A program made the translations under genes and the position numbers. Of a stretch of DNA of 48,986 nt, positions 41,113-48,951 are shown piece after piece (the stretch's first letter is position 1; each line of letters starts with the position of its first letter). The stretch covers positions 1-48,986 of the forward strand of contig JAVBMQ010000022.1 in assembly GCA_031552335.1 (NCBI GenBank), in the 5' to 3' direction. The notes under the pieces are model-generated. The model made no database searches, had not been told where the DNA came from, and saw only the letters and a list, made by a program, of their open reading frames with translations. This stretch comes from JAISFI01 sp031552335 (GTDB lineage Bacteria > Bacteroidota > Bacteroidia > Bacteroidales > Azobacteroidaceae).

Positions 41113-42507
41113 CTATTTTGTTAAATTTTCAAGTAATGTTTCCAATGTTTGTTCATCCAATTTTTTTGCAATGATTTTTTTGTCTTTATCCAATAAATAA
41201 ACAGCAGGAGTAGAAGATGTGTCAAAATAATGCCAAAAAAATGATTTTCTCTCCGGATCCCAGGCATTTACCCAATCACCCAGGTGATGCTCATCAATAA
41301 ATTTAAGCCACTCCTCTTTGTCGGTTTGTGTGTATATACAAAGGACTTCCAAGCCGGCAGATTTGTATTTTTGATATAATTGGTCGTGAACTAACGGTGT
41401 CATCTGTCGGCAATGTCCGCAAGAAGGTTCAAAGAAATATAACAATGTATATTCCGACTGTATATCATTTAAAATTACCGGTTGATTACCGGCATCAGAC
41501 AAAATCAAATTATGCGCCTGCATTCCAATTCTGTTGAATCGTATTTTTTTATATTCCGCTTCAATATTTGCAGAAAAGGCTGAATCAGTCCATGTTGTAA
41601 GTCCTTTGAAATAGTAATCTTCTGTCAACTTCGCCCAAATATTTTCCATTCCCATATATTTACTTTGTACAGAATAATCGAATAAATGGGAAAACATCAA
41701 GCGAAAACAAAGGGTATCTGCCACAGTCCGGTCAACCAAAGCAGAAGCTGCATTGGCAAGTGTATCCGGATGTTTTTCCAGCACCTGTTCCATGTATGCA
41801 TCTATTTTTTTAGGGAAATAATTAGTATACCAGAAACGGATATCAGTAAGATCGATATGATCAAAATAATGCATTTTTAGAAATTCCTGCTGTGTATAAT
41901 ACTCTTCCATTGAAACCGGAGACGGATATGGGCCTTCGACAGGCTGGATACCTTTGAAAAAATCAGCTACCCATTCTCCTTTGTGTTTCTGTAAAAAATG
42001 ATCTATAAAGGCACTTACTTCGTCATTTAATGCGGACAATTGACCCCTCAGGTCTCCCTGCTGATCCTCCGGAAGTTCCTGTATTTGAGAGATCAGTTTA
42101 TTTCTTTCTTCTTGCTTTACAGACAAATACCGTGCATACTCCATAAATGCTTCTGTCTGTAGCGAACCGGTTATTTTACTTTTCCGAATAAAATTACCTG
42201 GCTCAATCTGCATTTGAAACTCCTGATCATCAGTCAAAAGAAGGTCAAAAGACTGTCCGCCGTTACGATATATAGCATATAATCCCTGCGGTAAAGTTTC
42301 CTGTTGCTGAAATACACCCATACCTTTTGATGATAACTGTATGGAATCTTTTTTATACAGATTTCCATTGAAATAATTACACAAAAAAATGGTCGAATCC
42401 GCCCATTGGGAAACTTTAATTTCTATTTTACAAGAACCTTTTGCTGCAGAGGGGGCTGAAACAAAAATGAGTAAGCAAGGAATAAGCAAATAATATTTAA
42501 ATTTCAT
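41113..42507 (-). CDS. Exported TlpA-like thiol-disulfide protein with DUF4369/DUF5106-like N-terminal domains
   Basis: 464 aa from ATG 42507 (MKFKYYLLIPCLLIF...; a second ATG two codons upstream at 42513 is equally possible). A signal peptide occupies about 1-23. A beta-rich domain (about 25-115, DUF4369-like) and a helical domain (about 120-310, DUF5106-like) precede a thioredoxin fold whose active site is FFEPSCGHCRQM (C363, C366). A cis-proline follows in STPAVYLLD. Such proteins in Bacteroidetes are thought to be periplasmic or outer-membrane reductases/oxidases. The CGHC dipeptide resembles disulfide isomerases. The -7 box at 42561-42568 argues against longer starts. It overlaps no gene and is followed closely by the gamma-CA gene. 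Confidence 0.88.
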   Translation of the reverse strand: MKFKYYLLIPCLLIFVSAPSAAKGSCKIEIKVSQWADSTIFLCNYFNGNLYKKDSIQLSSKGMGVFQQQETLPQGLYAIYRNGGQSFDLLLTDDQEFQMQIEPGNFIRKSKITGSLQTEAFMEYARYLSVKQEERNKLISQIQELPEDQQGDLRGQLSALNDEVSAFIDHFLQKHKGEWVADFFKGIQPVEGPYPSPVSMEEYYTQQEFLKMHYFDHIDLTDIRFWYTNYFPKKIDAYMEQVLEKHPDTLANAASALVDRTVADTLCFRLMFSHLFDYSVQSKYMGMENIWAKLTEDYYFKGLTTWTDSAFSANIEAEYKKIRFNRIGMQAHNLILSDAGNQPVILNDIQSEYTLLYFFEPSCGHCRQMTPLVHDQLYQKYKSAGLEVLCIYTQTDKEEWLKFIDEHHLGDWVNAWDPERKSFFWHYFDTSSTPAVYLLDKDKKIIAKKLDEQTLETLLENLTK

Positions 42508-42560
42508 ATGCATTTTTTGAAGACTTTTTTCTCGTTCGGTTAAGAATTCACTTGTTTCCA

Positions 42561-42568
42561 CAAAATTA
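42561..42568 (-). promoter_or_regulatory. -7 box of the TlpA-like/gamma-CA operon
   Basis: TAATTTTG on the minus strand matches TAnnTTTG and lies 54 nt before the ATG at 42507. The upstream GTG/ATG options at 42561 would fall before the transcription start. Confidence 0.5.
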
Positions 42569-42591
42569 GCTATTATTTCGGAATTTCAGAT

Positions 42592-42631
42592 GAAATTTTG
42601 AGTTTTGAGTTTTGAATTTTGAATTCAAATG
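42592..42631. repeat. Heptamer repeats between divergent TlpA-like and tcdA genes
   Basis: GAAATTTTG, AGTTTTG, AGTTTTG, AATTTTG, AATTC: four tandem 7-bp units with one substitution, ending 32 nt before the tcdA -7 box. A similar array ends the tcdA gene. Confidence 0.7.
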
Positions 42632-42662
42632 ACAGATTGAAGTCTATATCATCCATTTTTTA

Positions 42663-42670
42663 TAATTTTG
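42663..42670 (+). promoter_or_regulatory. -7 box directly before tcdA
   Basis: TAATTTTG matches TAnnTTTG. It ends 5 nt before the ATG at 42676, so the transcript should begin at or within a few bases of the start codon. The -33 element is weak (TTG at 42637-42639, 23 nt away). Confidence 0.45.
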
Positions 42671-42675
42671 CAGGC

Positions 42676-43371
42676 ATGATAGAAAATATTTTTCAACGTA
42701 CAGAACTACTTCTCGGCAAAGAGGTTTTAGAATCATTATCTAATAAACGTATCATCCTCTTCGGTGTAGGAGGTGTAGGAAGCTGGTGTGCAGAAAGTTT
42801 AATCAGAACAGGGGTCAGACATCTGACAATTGTAGATTTTGACAAAGTATGCTTAACCAACATCAACAGGCAATTGCCTGCGACGACAGAGACAATTGGC
42901 GAATTCAAAACTTCTGTACTCAAAAAAAGATTGTTATCTATTAATCCGGAAGCAGAAATCACAGAAATCACTAATAAGTATGATCCGGAGTCAGCCGATA
43001 CTTTTCAACTAGAGACATATGATTATATCATAGACGCCATTGACAGTCTGGATTGCAAAACACATCTCATACTTAGCGCCACACAAACCAGGGCCCATTT
43101 TTTCTCTTCTATGGGAGCCGCTTCAAAATTAGATCCAACCCGGGTACAGGTAGCCGAATTCTGGAAAGTGAAAGGTTGCCCGTTGGCTGCTGCTGTCAGA
43201 CGAAAAATAAAGAAAAACGGCACTTTTCCTTCCAAAAAATTCAGATGTATTTTCAGTGATGAATTAATAACCGGAGAGAGAAAAGGAACAGTTGCGCATG
43301 TAACGGCTGTATTTGGGTTTGTATTGGCAAGCTTGGTGATAAAAGAAGAAATTTTGAATTTTGAATTTTGA
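42676..43371 (+). CDS. tcdA: tRNA threonylcarbamoyladenosine dehydratase (TcdA/CsdL-like, ThiF family)
   Basis: 231 aa; an E1-like enzyme that uses ATP to cyclise t6A37 of tRNA to ct6A. The Rossmann loop GVGGVGSWCAESLIRTG (G30-G35) is intact, followed by DFDKVCLTNINRQ. DYIIDAIDSLDCKTHLI and KGTVAHVTAVFGFVLASLVI near the C-terminus are typical. MIENIFQRTELLLGKE at 42676 fits TcdA starts; the frame is open upstream only into repeat DNA. The last residues (EEILNFEF) and the TGA are encoded by the GAATTTT repeat array, so the family's natural C-terminus may have been replaced. Confidence 0.93.
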   Translation: MIENIFQRTELLLGKEVLESLSNKRIILFGVGGVGSWCAESLIRTGVRHLTIVDFDKVCLTNINRQLPATTETIGEFKTSVLKKRLLSINPEAEITEITNKYDPESADTFQLETYDYIIDAIDSLDCKTHLILSATQTRAHFFSSMGAASKLDPTRVQVAEFWKVKGCPLAAAVRRKIKKNGTFPSKKFRCIFSDELITGERKGTVAHVTAVFGFVLASLVIKEEILNFEF

Positions 43372-43432
43372 ATTATGGGTTGTACATTTTCTCTTTTGAA
43401 TTCAATATTCAAAATTTTCAATTCAAAATTTC
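43348..43432. repeat. Heptamer-repeat hairpin spanning both convergent gene ends (tcdA and the ABC ATPase)
   Basis: The left arm (43348-43376) has three AATTTTG units and contains the tcdA stop. The right arm (43394-43432) carries the reverse-complement units and reaches the stop of the ATPase gene (43431-43433). The arms can pair, probably terminating transcription from both sides. Confidence 0.7.
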
Positions 43433-44204
43433 ACAAATATTTCTTGCCCGACCAATCAGGGTAAGCTGTTAAATTAAAAAAATCATCGAAAGTGCCTGAT
43501 AATATCAATTCTTTTGGGATACCTGAGGTAAAAGGTTTTTCTTTTGACATCAACCAGAAACAGTCTCCCATACGAATGGCAGATTCTATATCGTGAGTGG
43601 AAATAAGAATGCTTTTTTGCTCTTTTTTTGCCAGATCCCGAAGTAAAATCATGGTTTCTATACGGCTGTTGACATCCAGAAATGCTGTTGGCTCATCCAA
43701 CAAAATAACGGGACACTCCTGAGCCAACACCTTTGCTATCATTGCCTTTTGTCTTTCTCCATCGCTGAGTTCTGCCACATAATGATCTGCTTTATCTGCA
43801 ATACCGGCTTTCAGCATAGACTCCTGGATTACTTCTCTATCATGAACTTTCAATTCTCCGAAAAATCCGGTATGCGGGTGTCTTCCTAAAGAGACCAACT
43901 CAAATACAGTAATTCCCCCAGCATTTGTTTTATCGGTAAGAACTACCCCGATCAATTGGGCCAGTTCATTGTCTGCGTAATTTACAAGATTTTTGCCATT
44001 GATCCGTATTTCACCCTGCAATGGAGATTGAAAACCGGATATAGTACGGAGCAATGTTGATTTTCCGGAACCATTGCGTCCCAACAAACAAGTCAGTTCC
44101 CCAGGATGTAATTCCTGTGTTATTCCCTCTTTGACTATCTTCTGTTTTCCATGTTTAAGAGGATAGCCGATAGATACATTTTTTATTTGTATACTTGTCT
44201 TCAA
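43431..44204 (-). CDS. ABC transporter ATP-binding protein (FecE/BtuD type)
   Basis: 257 aa from a TTG at 44202-44204. Walker A is GRNGSGKST (about 42-50), the signature LSDGE (about 146-150), Walker B VILLDEP (about 166-172), and the H-loop STHD (about 204-207). It powers the import system encoded just upstream. The frame stays open to an ATG at 44330, but those 42 residues would lie wholly inside the permease gene and do not look like an ATPase. The TTG shares bases with the permease TGA (TTGA), implying translational coupling. It ends inside the repeat hairpin shared with tcdA. Confidence 0.93.
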   Translation of the reverse strand: MKTSIQIKNVSIGYPLKHGKQKIVKEGITQELHPGELTCLLGRNGSGKSTLLRTISGFQSPLQGEIRINGKNLVNYADNELAQLIGVVLTDKTNAGGITVFELVSLGRHPHTGFFGELKVHDREVIQESMLKAGIADKADHYVAELSDGERQKAMIAKVLAQECPVILLDEPTAFLDVNSRIETMILLRDLAKKEQKSILISTHDIESAIRMGDCFWLMSKEKPFTSGIPKELILSGTFDDFFNLTAYPDWSGKKYL

Positions 44205-45229
44205 TTGAAATACTGTATATTTTTCCGGTTGACAATTACATATATAATTACTGGAGCTCCTAATATTGGAGTAATTGCGTTCAATGGCAATACTCCGGTT
44301 CCAAAAGGCATAACCGTCAATATATTGCATAATAATGCAACAACAGCTCCCGATAATAAGGTAACCGGCACTAACATCTGATGATTAGATGTACCCAACA
44401 TCAACCTGGCCATATGCGGGACAGCCAGACCGATAAAGCTGATCGGTCCGCAAAAGGCAGTCACAACAGCTGTCAGTAAACCGGTACAAAGCAATATCAA
44501 TATTCTCGTCCGCCTGATATCAATACCCAGATTAGAGGCATATCTTTCCCCTAAAAGTAATGCATTCAAAGGCTTTATCAACAAAACGGTTCCAATGAGT
44601 CCTGTTAAAATCGCCATCGAATAAAAAGGAATTTGTTTCAAGGCAATTCCTGAGAAATTTCCCATACCCCACATCACAAAAGAACGTAGTCCTTCCGAAG
44701 AAGAAATATAATTCAGGAGAGAAATCCCGGATGAAGCCAAATAACCAATCATCATACCGAGGATTAACACCATGATATTATTTTTCAGTTTGACGGAAAA
44801 ATAAACAACCAGAGACAATACCAAAAGCGCTCCGGTCAATGCAGCAAGAACGATAGCCAAACTACCTCCGATAGTATATGCTCCTGTCCCCACCGTTCCT
44901 CCTAAATATAACATCACAATAGCCACCCCCAGATTGGCGCCATCACTGATCCCTAAAATAGAAGGACCAGCCAGAGGATTCTGGAAAAGCGTTTGCAACA
45001 TCAAACCGCTGACTGCCAGGGCCGCACCGGCTAATAACGCCGTAATCGCCTGTGGCAAACGAGACTGCAGGATAATATTTGTCCAAGCCATTCGTTCCAC
45101 CTCTTTTCCCATCAGAATATCCCATATCTTAGCCGCCGGAATCTGAACCGAACCGTAGAAAAGGTTTCCCAGAAAAAGTAAAAAAATCAGGAAAACCAGT
45201 AACCAGCAAACAAGAGGCTTATTATTCAT
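44201..45229 (-). CDS. ABC transporter permease (FecCD/BtuC family)
   Basis: A 342-aa inner-membrane permease with about ten transmembrane spans. The family landmarks are present: RLPQAITALLAGAALAVSGLMLQTLFQNPLAGPSILGISDGANLG (about 54-98) and FCGPISFIGLAVPHMARLMLGTSNHQMLVP (about 262-291), the ATPase-coupling loop. It imports iron-siderophore, heme or cobalamin from the periplasm together with the binding protein and ATPase. Its start overlaps the binding protein gene by 8 nt. A single permease gene implies a homodimer. Confidence 0.95.
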   Translation of the reverse strand: MNNKPLVCWLLVFLIFLLFLGNLFYGSVQIPAAKIWDILMGKEVERMAWTNIILQSRLPQAITALLAGAALAVSGLMLQTLFQNPLAGPSILGISDGANLGVAIVMLYLGGTVGTGAYTIGGSLAIVLAALTGALLVLSLVVYFSVKLKNNIMVLILGMMIGYLASSGISLLNYISSSEGLRSFVMWGMGNFSGIALKQIPFYSMAILTGLIGTVLLIKPLNALLLGERYASNLGIDIRRTRILILLCTGLLTAVVTAFCGPISFIGLAVPHMARLMLGTSNHQMLVPVTLLSGAVVALLCNILTVMPFGTGVLPLNAITPILGAPVIIYVIVNRKNIQYFN

Positions 45230-46373
45230 CTTTCATCCATTCAAAATATTTCGGGCCAGGTTCAGTAACATCTATTTCCGGATGGAAAAAACGGATCAGG
45301 TCGCTCAAAACCAAATCCGGATTCATCACTCCTTCCTCATAATAATTATTGCGATTGGTATTGGAAAAAATAATCTTCCGGTCTTTCCAGGCTTTGAAAT
45401 AAGTATAAGACTCCGATTCTGATTTCAACTGATTATAAGTAAGCTCCGAATCAGACTTAATAATCCAAAAATCAGCATTTTCAGCCTTATCATATACTGT
45501 TTCAAAATCAAGGGTCAGGGAACCTGAATGAAAATCATCTTTCCACAAATAATCAGCTCCTGCATCTTCGTAAAAATGAGCCATGTAACTCTGTCCTCCC
45601 GGAACATACCATACCTGTCCGAATTTTTTCTCACTGAATACCGTTGGACGTACTTTCAAGTGCTTTGTTTTCTGCACCAACCCATGATACCTTTCAGCAA
45701 TACCATCCATCAATTCTTTTGCTTCTTTATCCTTGTTGAGAAATGCAGCAATAAAACGAATCCACTCAGCTCGTCCCAAAGGGGTAGTCTCCATATAAGC
45801 AGCACACTCCACGATAGCAACACCCGTAGTCTCCAATTTACCATAACCCATATCCGGATAAGGAGATACAATGATTATTTCCGGAGAAATACTCATTAAT
45901 TTTTCCGTATTAACAGAAGAAAACTCCCCGATATCTATAATCTCACCTTTTTCAACGCCTTTTTTAAGATCAGGGATCTTGACATAACGCGTTTCCGTCA
46001 TGGCTTTGATCTTATGCATCTCTCCCAACATCCCGAGCATAGAAGCATCGATAGAAGACAAACAAGCTATATTTTCAACAGGAACCTCAACAACATCCCC
46101 GGCCGGGAGATTTTCAGGATGTTTCTTCTCCTTATCAACCAGGATATATGTATGAAGAATTTGAGTTGTATCCCAGGGATTACGGACTTTAACCTGCGTA
46201 TAATCATCCGCATAATGAATGGAAAATCCTGAAGCGTAAGTGATTTCCGCAGGAATGCCCATATCTTTTTCATGTTTTTTAGAAGTACAGGAAAAAAGGA
46301 AAAAGAAAAACAAACATAAAACGAATCCATTATTTATCTTCCCTATTTTTCGTCCTTCATTTTTCATTTTCAT
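45222..46373 (-). CDS. Periplasmic substrate-binding lipoprotein of a FecB/BtuF-type importer
   Basis: 383 aa from ATG 46371-46373 (MKMKNEGRKIGKINNG..., or two codons later). A lipoprotein signal ends in LFSC with the acylated Cys near 29. The mature protein has the class III binding-protein plan: VENIACLSSIDASMLGMLG and EKLMSISPEIIIVSPY in lobe 1, a long linker helix, then VYDKAENADFWII and MNPDLVLSDLIRFFHPE in lobe 2. Ligand is iron-siderophore, heme or B12. No TonB receptor and no recognisable cobalamin riboswitch lie in the short upstream region, so the ligand is left open. The promoter box at 46388-46395 fits this start and excludes longer ones. Confidence 0.93.
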   Translation of the reverse strand: MKMKNEGRKIGKINNGFVLCLFFFFLFSCTSKKHEKDMGIPAEITYASGFSIHYADDYTQVKVRNPWDTTQILHTYILVDKEKKHPENLPAGDVVEVPVENIACLSSIDASMLGMLGEMHKIKAMTETRYVKIPDLKKGVEKGEIIDIGEFSSVNTEKLMSISPEIIIVSPYPDMGYGKLETTGVAIVECAAYMETTPLGRAEWIRFIAAFLNKDKEAKELMDGIAERYHGLVQKTKHLKVRPTVFSEKKFGQVWYVPGGQSYMAHFYEDAGADYLWKDDFHSGSLTLDFETVYDKAENADFWIIKSDSELTYNQLKSESESYTYFKAWKDRKIIFSNTNRNNYYEEGVMNPDLVLSDLIRFFHPEIDVTEPGPKYFEWMKDE

Positions 46374-46387
46374 TTCTTTTGGGATGA

Positions 46388-46395
46388 CAAAGGTA
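46388..46395 (-). promoter_or_regulatory. -7 box of the binding protein-permease-ATPase operon
   Basis: TACCTTTG on the minus strand, a perfect TAnnTTTG match 15 nt before the ATG at 46373. It is arranged back to back with the promoter at 46414-46445. Confidence 0.55.
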
Positions 46396-46413
46396 CATTT
46401 TTTTGTTCGAAAA

Positions 46414-46445
46414 TTTGCATAATACAAACAAAAGCGCTTACTTTG
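46414..46445 (+). promoter_or_regulatory. Promoter of the membrane protein-regulator operon
   Basis: TTTG (46414-46417), 20 nt, TTACTTTG (46438-46445). The predicted start, near 46452, falls within the palindrome AAAGTACTTT and just before the ATG at 46465. Confidence 0.65.
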
Positions 46446-46446
46446 C

Positions 46447-46464
46447 ATTTCAAAGTACTTTTAT
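46447..46464. promoter_or_regulatory. Candidate operator, copy 1
   Basis: ATTTCAAAGTACTTTTAT contains the 10-bp perfect palindrome AAAGTACTTT (46452-46461). It directly abuts the ATG of the first gene of the regulator operon and overlaps the predicted transcription start. It is shared almost exactly with 47389-47406. Confidence 0.6.
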
Positions 46465-47070
46465 ATGGAAAATAAAGAAGCATTAAATACATTGAGAGAC
46501 ATCCGGAACATGATGGAGAAATCCACCAAATGTCTATCATTAAGCGGACTATCAGGAATATTCATGGGCATCTACGCCTTAACAGGCGCTGCTTGTGTCA
46601 AATTTTTGCTACAAGACAGAGAATCATGGAGCCAAATGGAATTGAAGTGTTATATTTTTGGCATTGCATGTATTGTCTTGTTACTGGCAATACTTACAGC
46701 AGGACTTTTATCTGAAAAGAGGGCCAGACAATCCGGACAATCCATTTTTAATAAAACGGCAAGGAAAATGCATCTGGATTTATTCACACACCTATTTCCG
46801 GCAGGTATTTTAAGCATTGCGATGGCATTTAGCAACCACACACAATATATTACATCCGTAATGTTGTTATTCTATGGTTTATCATTGATCAGTGTTGCCA
46901 AATACACATTCAAAGATATTTTCTATATGGGCTGGTGCATTCTGGCGCTAGGACTGTTTAACAGTTTTTTAACACAGTACAGTCTGATCTTCTGGAGTTT
47001 AGGATTCGGTCTTTCACACATTGTATATGGGACTGTGATGTATTTCAAATATGACAGGAAGCAGGTATGA
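46465..47070 (+). CDS. Six-span membrane protein of unknown function, co-transcribed with a winged-helix regulator
   Basis: 201 aa. A short cytoplasmic N-terminus (MENKEALNTLRDIRNMMEKSTK) precedes about six hydrophobic spans: about 26-46, 62-84, 108-127, 131-149, 153-171 and 173-192. No catalytic motif was recognised. Its stop overlaps the regulator start by 4 nt (ATGA), so both proteins are made together. The arrangement suggests the membrane protein senses or restrains the regulator, or is simply autoregulated with it. It is preceded by a strong promoter and the palindrome AAAGTACTTT. Confidence 0.75.
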   Translation: MENKEALNTLRDIRNMMEKSTKCLSLSGLSGIFMGIYALTGAACVKFLLQDRESWSQMELKCYIFGIACIVLLLAILTAGLLSEKRARQSGQSIFNKTARKMHLDLFTHLFPAGILSIAMAFSNHTQYITSVMLLFYGLSLISVAKYTFKDIFYMGWCILALGLFNSFLTQYSLIFWSLGFGLSHIVYGTVMYFKYDRKQV

Positions 47071-47366
47071 AAAATATCATTGAACATATCAATAAAGCAT
47101 TTGAAAATAAAGTCAGGTTGGGTATCATGTCTATCCTGACTGTAAATGAAAATGTTGACTTTAATGAATTGAAAGAATGGCTGGAAGTTACTGATGGAAA
47201 TCTTTCAAGTCATCTGAAAGGTCTGGAAGAAGCTGGTTATATCAAGGTACAGAAACAATTCATCGGGAGAAAACCAAATACCTCCTACTCCATCACAGAA
47301 GATGGCAAACAAGCCTTTGTCAATCACTTGAATGCATTGGAGGATCTATTGAAAACTGTATCATAA
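47067..47366 (+). CDS. Winged-helix transcriptional regulator (HTH_34/ArsR-MarR-like)
   Basis: A 99-aa single-domain DNA-binding protein. Residues about 14-30 form the first helices (NKVRLGIMSILTVNENV). FNELKEWLEVTDGNLSSHLKGLEEAGYI (about 32-59) is the helix-turn-helix with the recognition helix DGNLSSHLKGLE. KQFIGRKPNTSYSITEDGKQAF (about 63-84) is the wing. There is no separate ligand domain and no cysteine metal site. This fold acts as a homodimer on palindromes, and two copies of a palindromic site (AAAGTACTTT) lie before this operon and the next gene. It starts within the previous gene's stop (ATGA). Confidence 0.9.
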   Translation: MKNIIEHINKAFENKVRLGIMSILTVNENVDFNELKEWLEVTDGNLSSHLKGLEEAGYIKVQKQFIGRKPNTSYSITEDGKQAFVNHLNALEDLLKTVS

Positions 47367-47388
47367 TTTTTTTTTACAATAACTCTGA

Positions 47389-47406
47389 ATTTCAAAGTAC
47401 TTTAAT
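47389..47406. promoter_or_regulatory. Candidate operator, copy 2
   Basis: ATTTCAAAGTACTTTAAT has the same palindrome (AAAGTACTTT, 47394-47403) and the same left flank (ATTTC) as the site at 46447-46464. It lies 14 nt before the ATG of the next gene, between the regulator gene and its likely target. Confidence 0.6.
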
Positions 47407-47420
47407 AAAAATAGACAATA

Positions 47421-48950
47421 ATGAAAAATTTAAAATTATTTTTAGGTTTATTGGCAGGAGCCGGAGTCTACTGCTATTTGATGTGGTATCAGGAATTGGG
47501 TCTGAATACAATTGTATTTTCCATTCTATTGATTACTTCAATTTTCCTGTTCAAAAAAGAGTTACGAAAAAACCGGATGATCTGGTGTTTAGCCGGAGCC
47601 TTCTTTTTGAGCACAGTTAGTGTTGCAGTTAACGGAATCAACTACAGCAAATGCATTTATTATTTAAGCATGCTTGTATTTCTGAGTTTTGTACAAATTC
47701 CGCAATTACGCTCCCTGCTTTATGCAGCACCCTCCTTCATTGTAAACTTTTTTATTGGCATCAAATGGAACTGGAATATGACGATAGGGGTTTTCTCTGA
47801 TTTATTTCAAAAAAAGAAAACGGCAAGAAAAATGCGTAACATTTATGTGTATATTGGAAGAGGATTGATTGTATTTATTTTAGTATCCGTATTTTTCCTC
47901 ATTTTTGTTTCTGCAAATCCTCAATTCCGGAAATTTTGTCAACAGATCATTACTCCGATAGAAGATTTTTTACAGTACCTTTTTGAACAGGTACAATTCT
48001 GGGATATTATTCATTACGGGTTTATTTTCTATTTTCTATCCCTTTTCTTTATCCGTTTCAAAGATAATGTAGCAAGCAATGGTGATGCAGCATGTGATGA
48101 CAATATACGCCGGAAACGAATCCGTATTTATGATAACTTTTTGACTGTCGGTCTGAAAGATGAATGCAAAACTGCAATTCTAAGTATCTCTCTGATAAAT
48201 ATTTTATTGCTGGGAGTAAATATATCTGATATTTTTTCTGTCTGGCTGGGAATTGTTCCTGAATCTGCCAACGATTTATCTGATTTCGTCCACAAGGGAA
48301 CATATGCATTGATATTCAGCACATTATTATCTATCTTCATTTCCCTTTTCTATTTCCGGAAAAATCTGAATTTGTATTTCGGGAATAAACGATTGAAGCA
48401 AATTTCCTATATCTGGATCATCCAAAATGCATTTTTACTTTGTTCTGTAGGACTTAGAAACATACATTATATCGGTCAATGCGGATTGACTTACAAGCGT
48501 ATCGGAGTTTTTATCTTCCTGATAATAACAGGTCTGGCTCTCTTCTTCTTATATCAAAAAATCAGCAAAAGAAAATCTCTTTTTTACTATTTCCGTGTCT
48601 GCGGATGGGGATTCTTCTGTACCATGTTATTTTCCGGACTGATCAATTGGGATGTACTGATTGCTCATTACAATACTTCTAATAAAGCAATTGAAACTGA
48701 TTATGAGTATCTCGGAGGATATTATCTTTCCGAACAGGCTCTTATGTTTCTTCCTTCTGATAAATTGGAAGATAGACGCTACAGAATCAAAAATTATATA
48801 GAAAATACAGAAAAAAGGGATTGGCAATCTTTTTCATTATGGGACTATTGGGCTGTACAGAAACTTCGGATTGAATATAATAAGATGCCAGAAGAAATAG
48901 ATAAGGTAGTGAGTGAGAAGCCGGCTACATATATAGACGAGAACGACTGA
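47421..48950 (+). CDS. Large polytopic membrane protein (DUF4153/DUF4173-like)
   Basis: 509 aa with about ten to twelve hydrophobic spans over residues 5-425. A hydrophilic C-terminal region of about 80 residues follows and is rich in charged and aromatic residues (about 430-509, with WDVLIAHYNTSNKAI and DWQSFSLWDYWAVQKLR). The pattern fits the uncharacterised DUF4153/DUF4173 membrane family, whose members often end in a soluble tail. Function is unknown; transport or envelope stress is only a guess. The palindrome at 47389-47406 suggests control by the winged-helix regulator upstream. Heptamer repeats begin right after its stop. Confidence 0.75.
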   Translation: MKNLKLFLGLLAGAGVYCYLMWYQELGLNTIVFSILLITSIFLFKKELRKNRMIWCLAGAFFLSTVSVAVNGINYSKCIYYLSMLVFLSFVQIPQLRSLLYAAPSFIVNFFIGIKWNWNMTIGVFSDLFQKKKTARKMRNIYVYIGRGLIVFILVSVFFLIFVSANPQFRKFCQQIITPIEDFLQYLFEQVQFWDIIHYGFIFYFLSLFFIRFKDNVASNGDAACDDNIRRKRIRIYDNFLTVGLKDECKTAILSISLINILLLGVNISDIFSVWLGIVPESANDLSDFVHKGTYALIFSTLLSIFISLFYFRKNLNLYFGNKRLKQISYIWIIQNAFLLCSVGLRNIHYIGQCGLTYKRIGVFIFLIITGLALFFLYQKISKRKSLFYYFRVCGWGFFCTMLFSGLINWDVLIAHYNTSNKAIETDYEYLGGYYLSEQALMFLPSDKLEDRRYRIKNYIENTEKRDWQSFSLWDYWAVQKLRIEYNKMPEEIDKVVSEKPATYIDEND

Positions 48951-48951
48951 T

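Noticed and set aside
42619..42675. Upstream ATG start for tcdA
   Set aside because: The extra codons begin in heptamer-repeat DNA and overlie the -7 box; TcdA proteins align from MIENIFQR.
44204..44330. 42-residue N-terminal extension of the ABC ATPase from the ATG at 44330
   Set aside because: It lies entirely within the permease coding region in another frame and has no resemblance to the ATPase fold; the TTG at 44204 gives a normal start.
46374..46465. Cobalamin riboswitch before the importer operon
   Set aside because: The divergent promoter region is only about 90 bp and contains no B12-box-like sequence, so ligand identity was left open.
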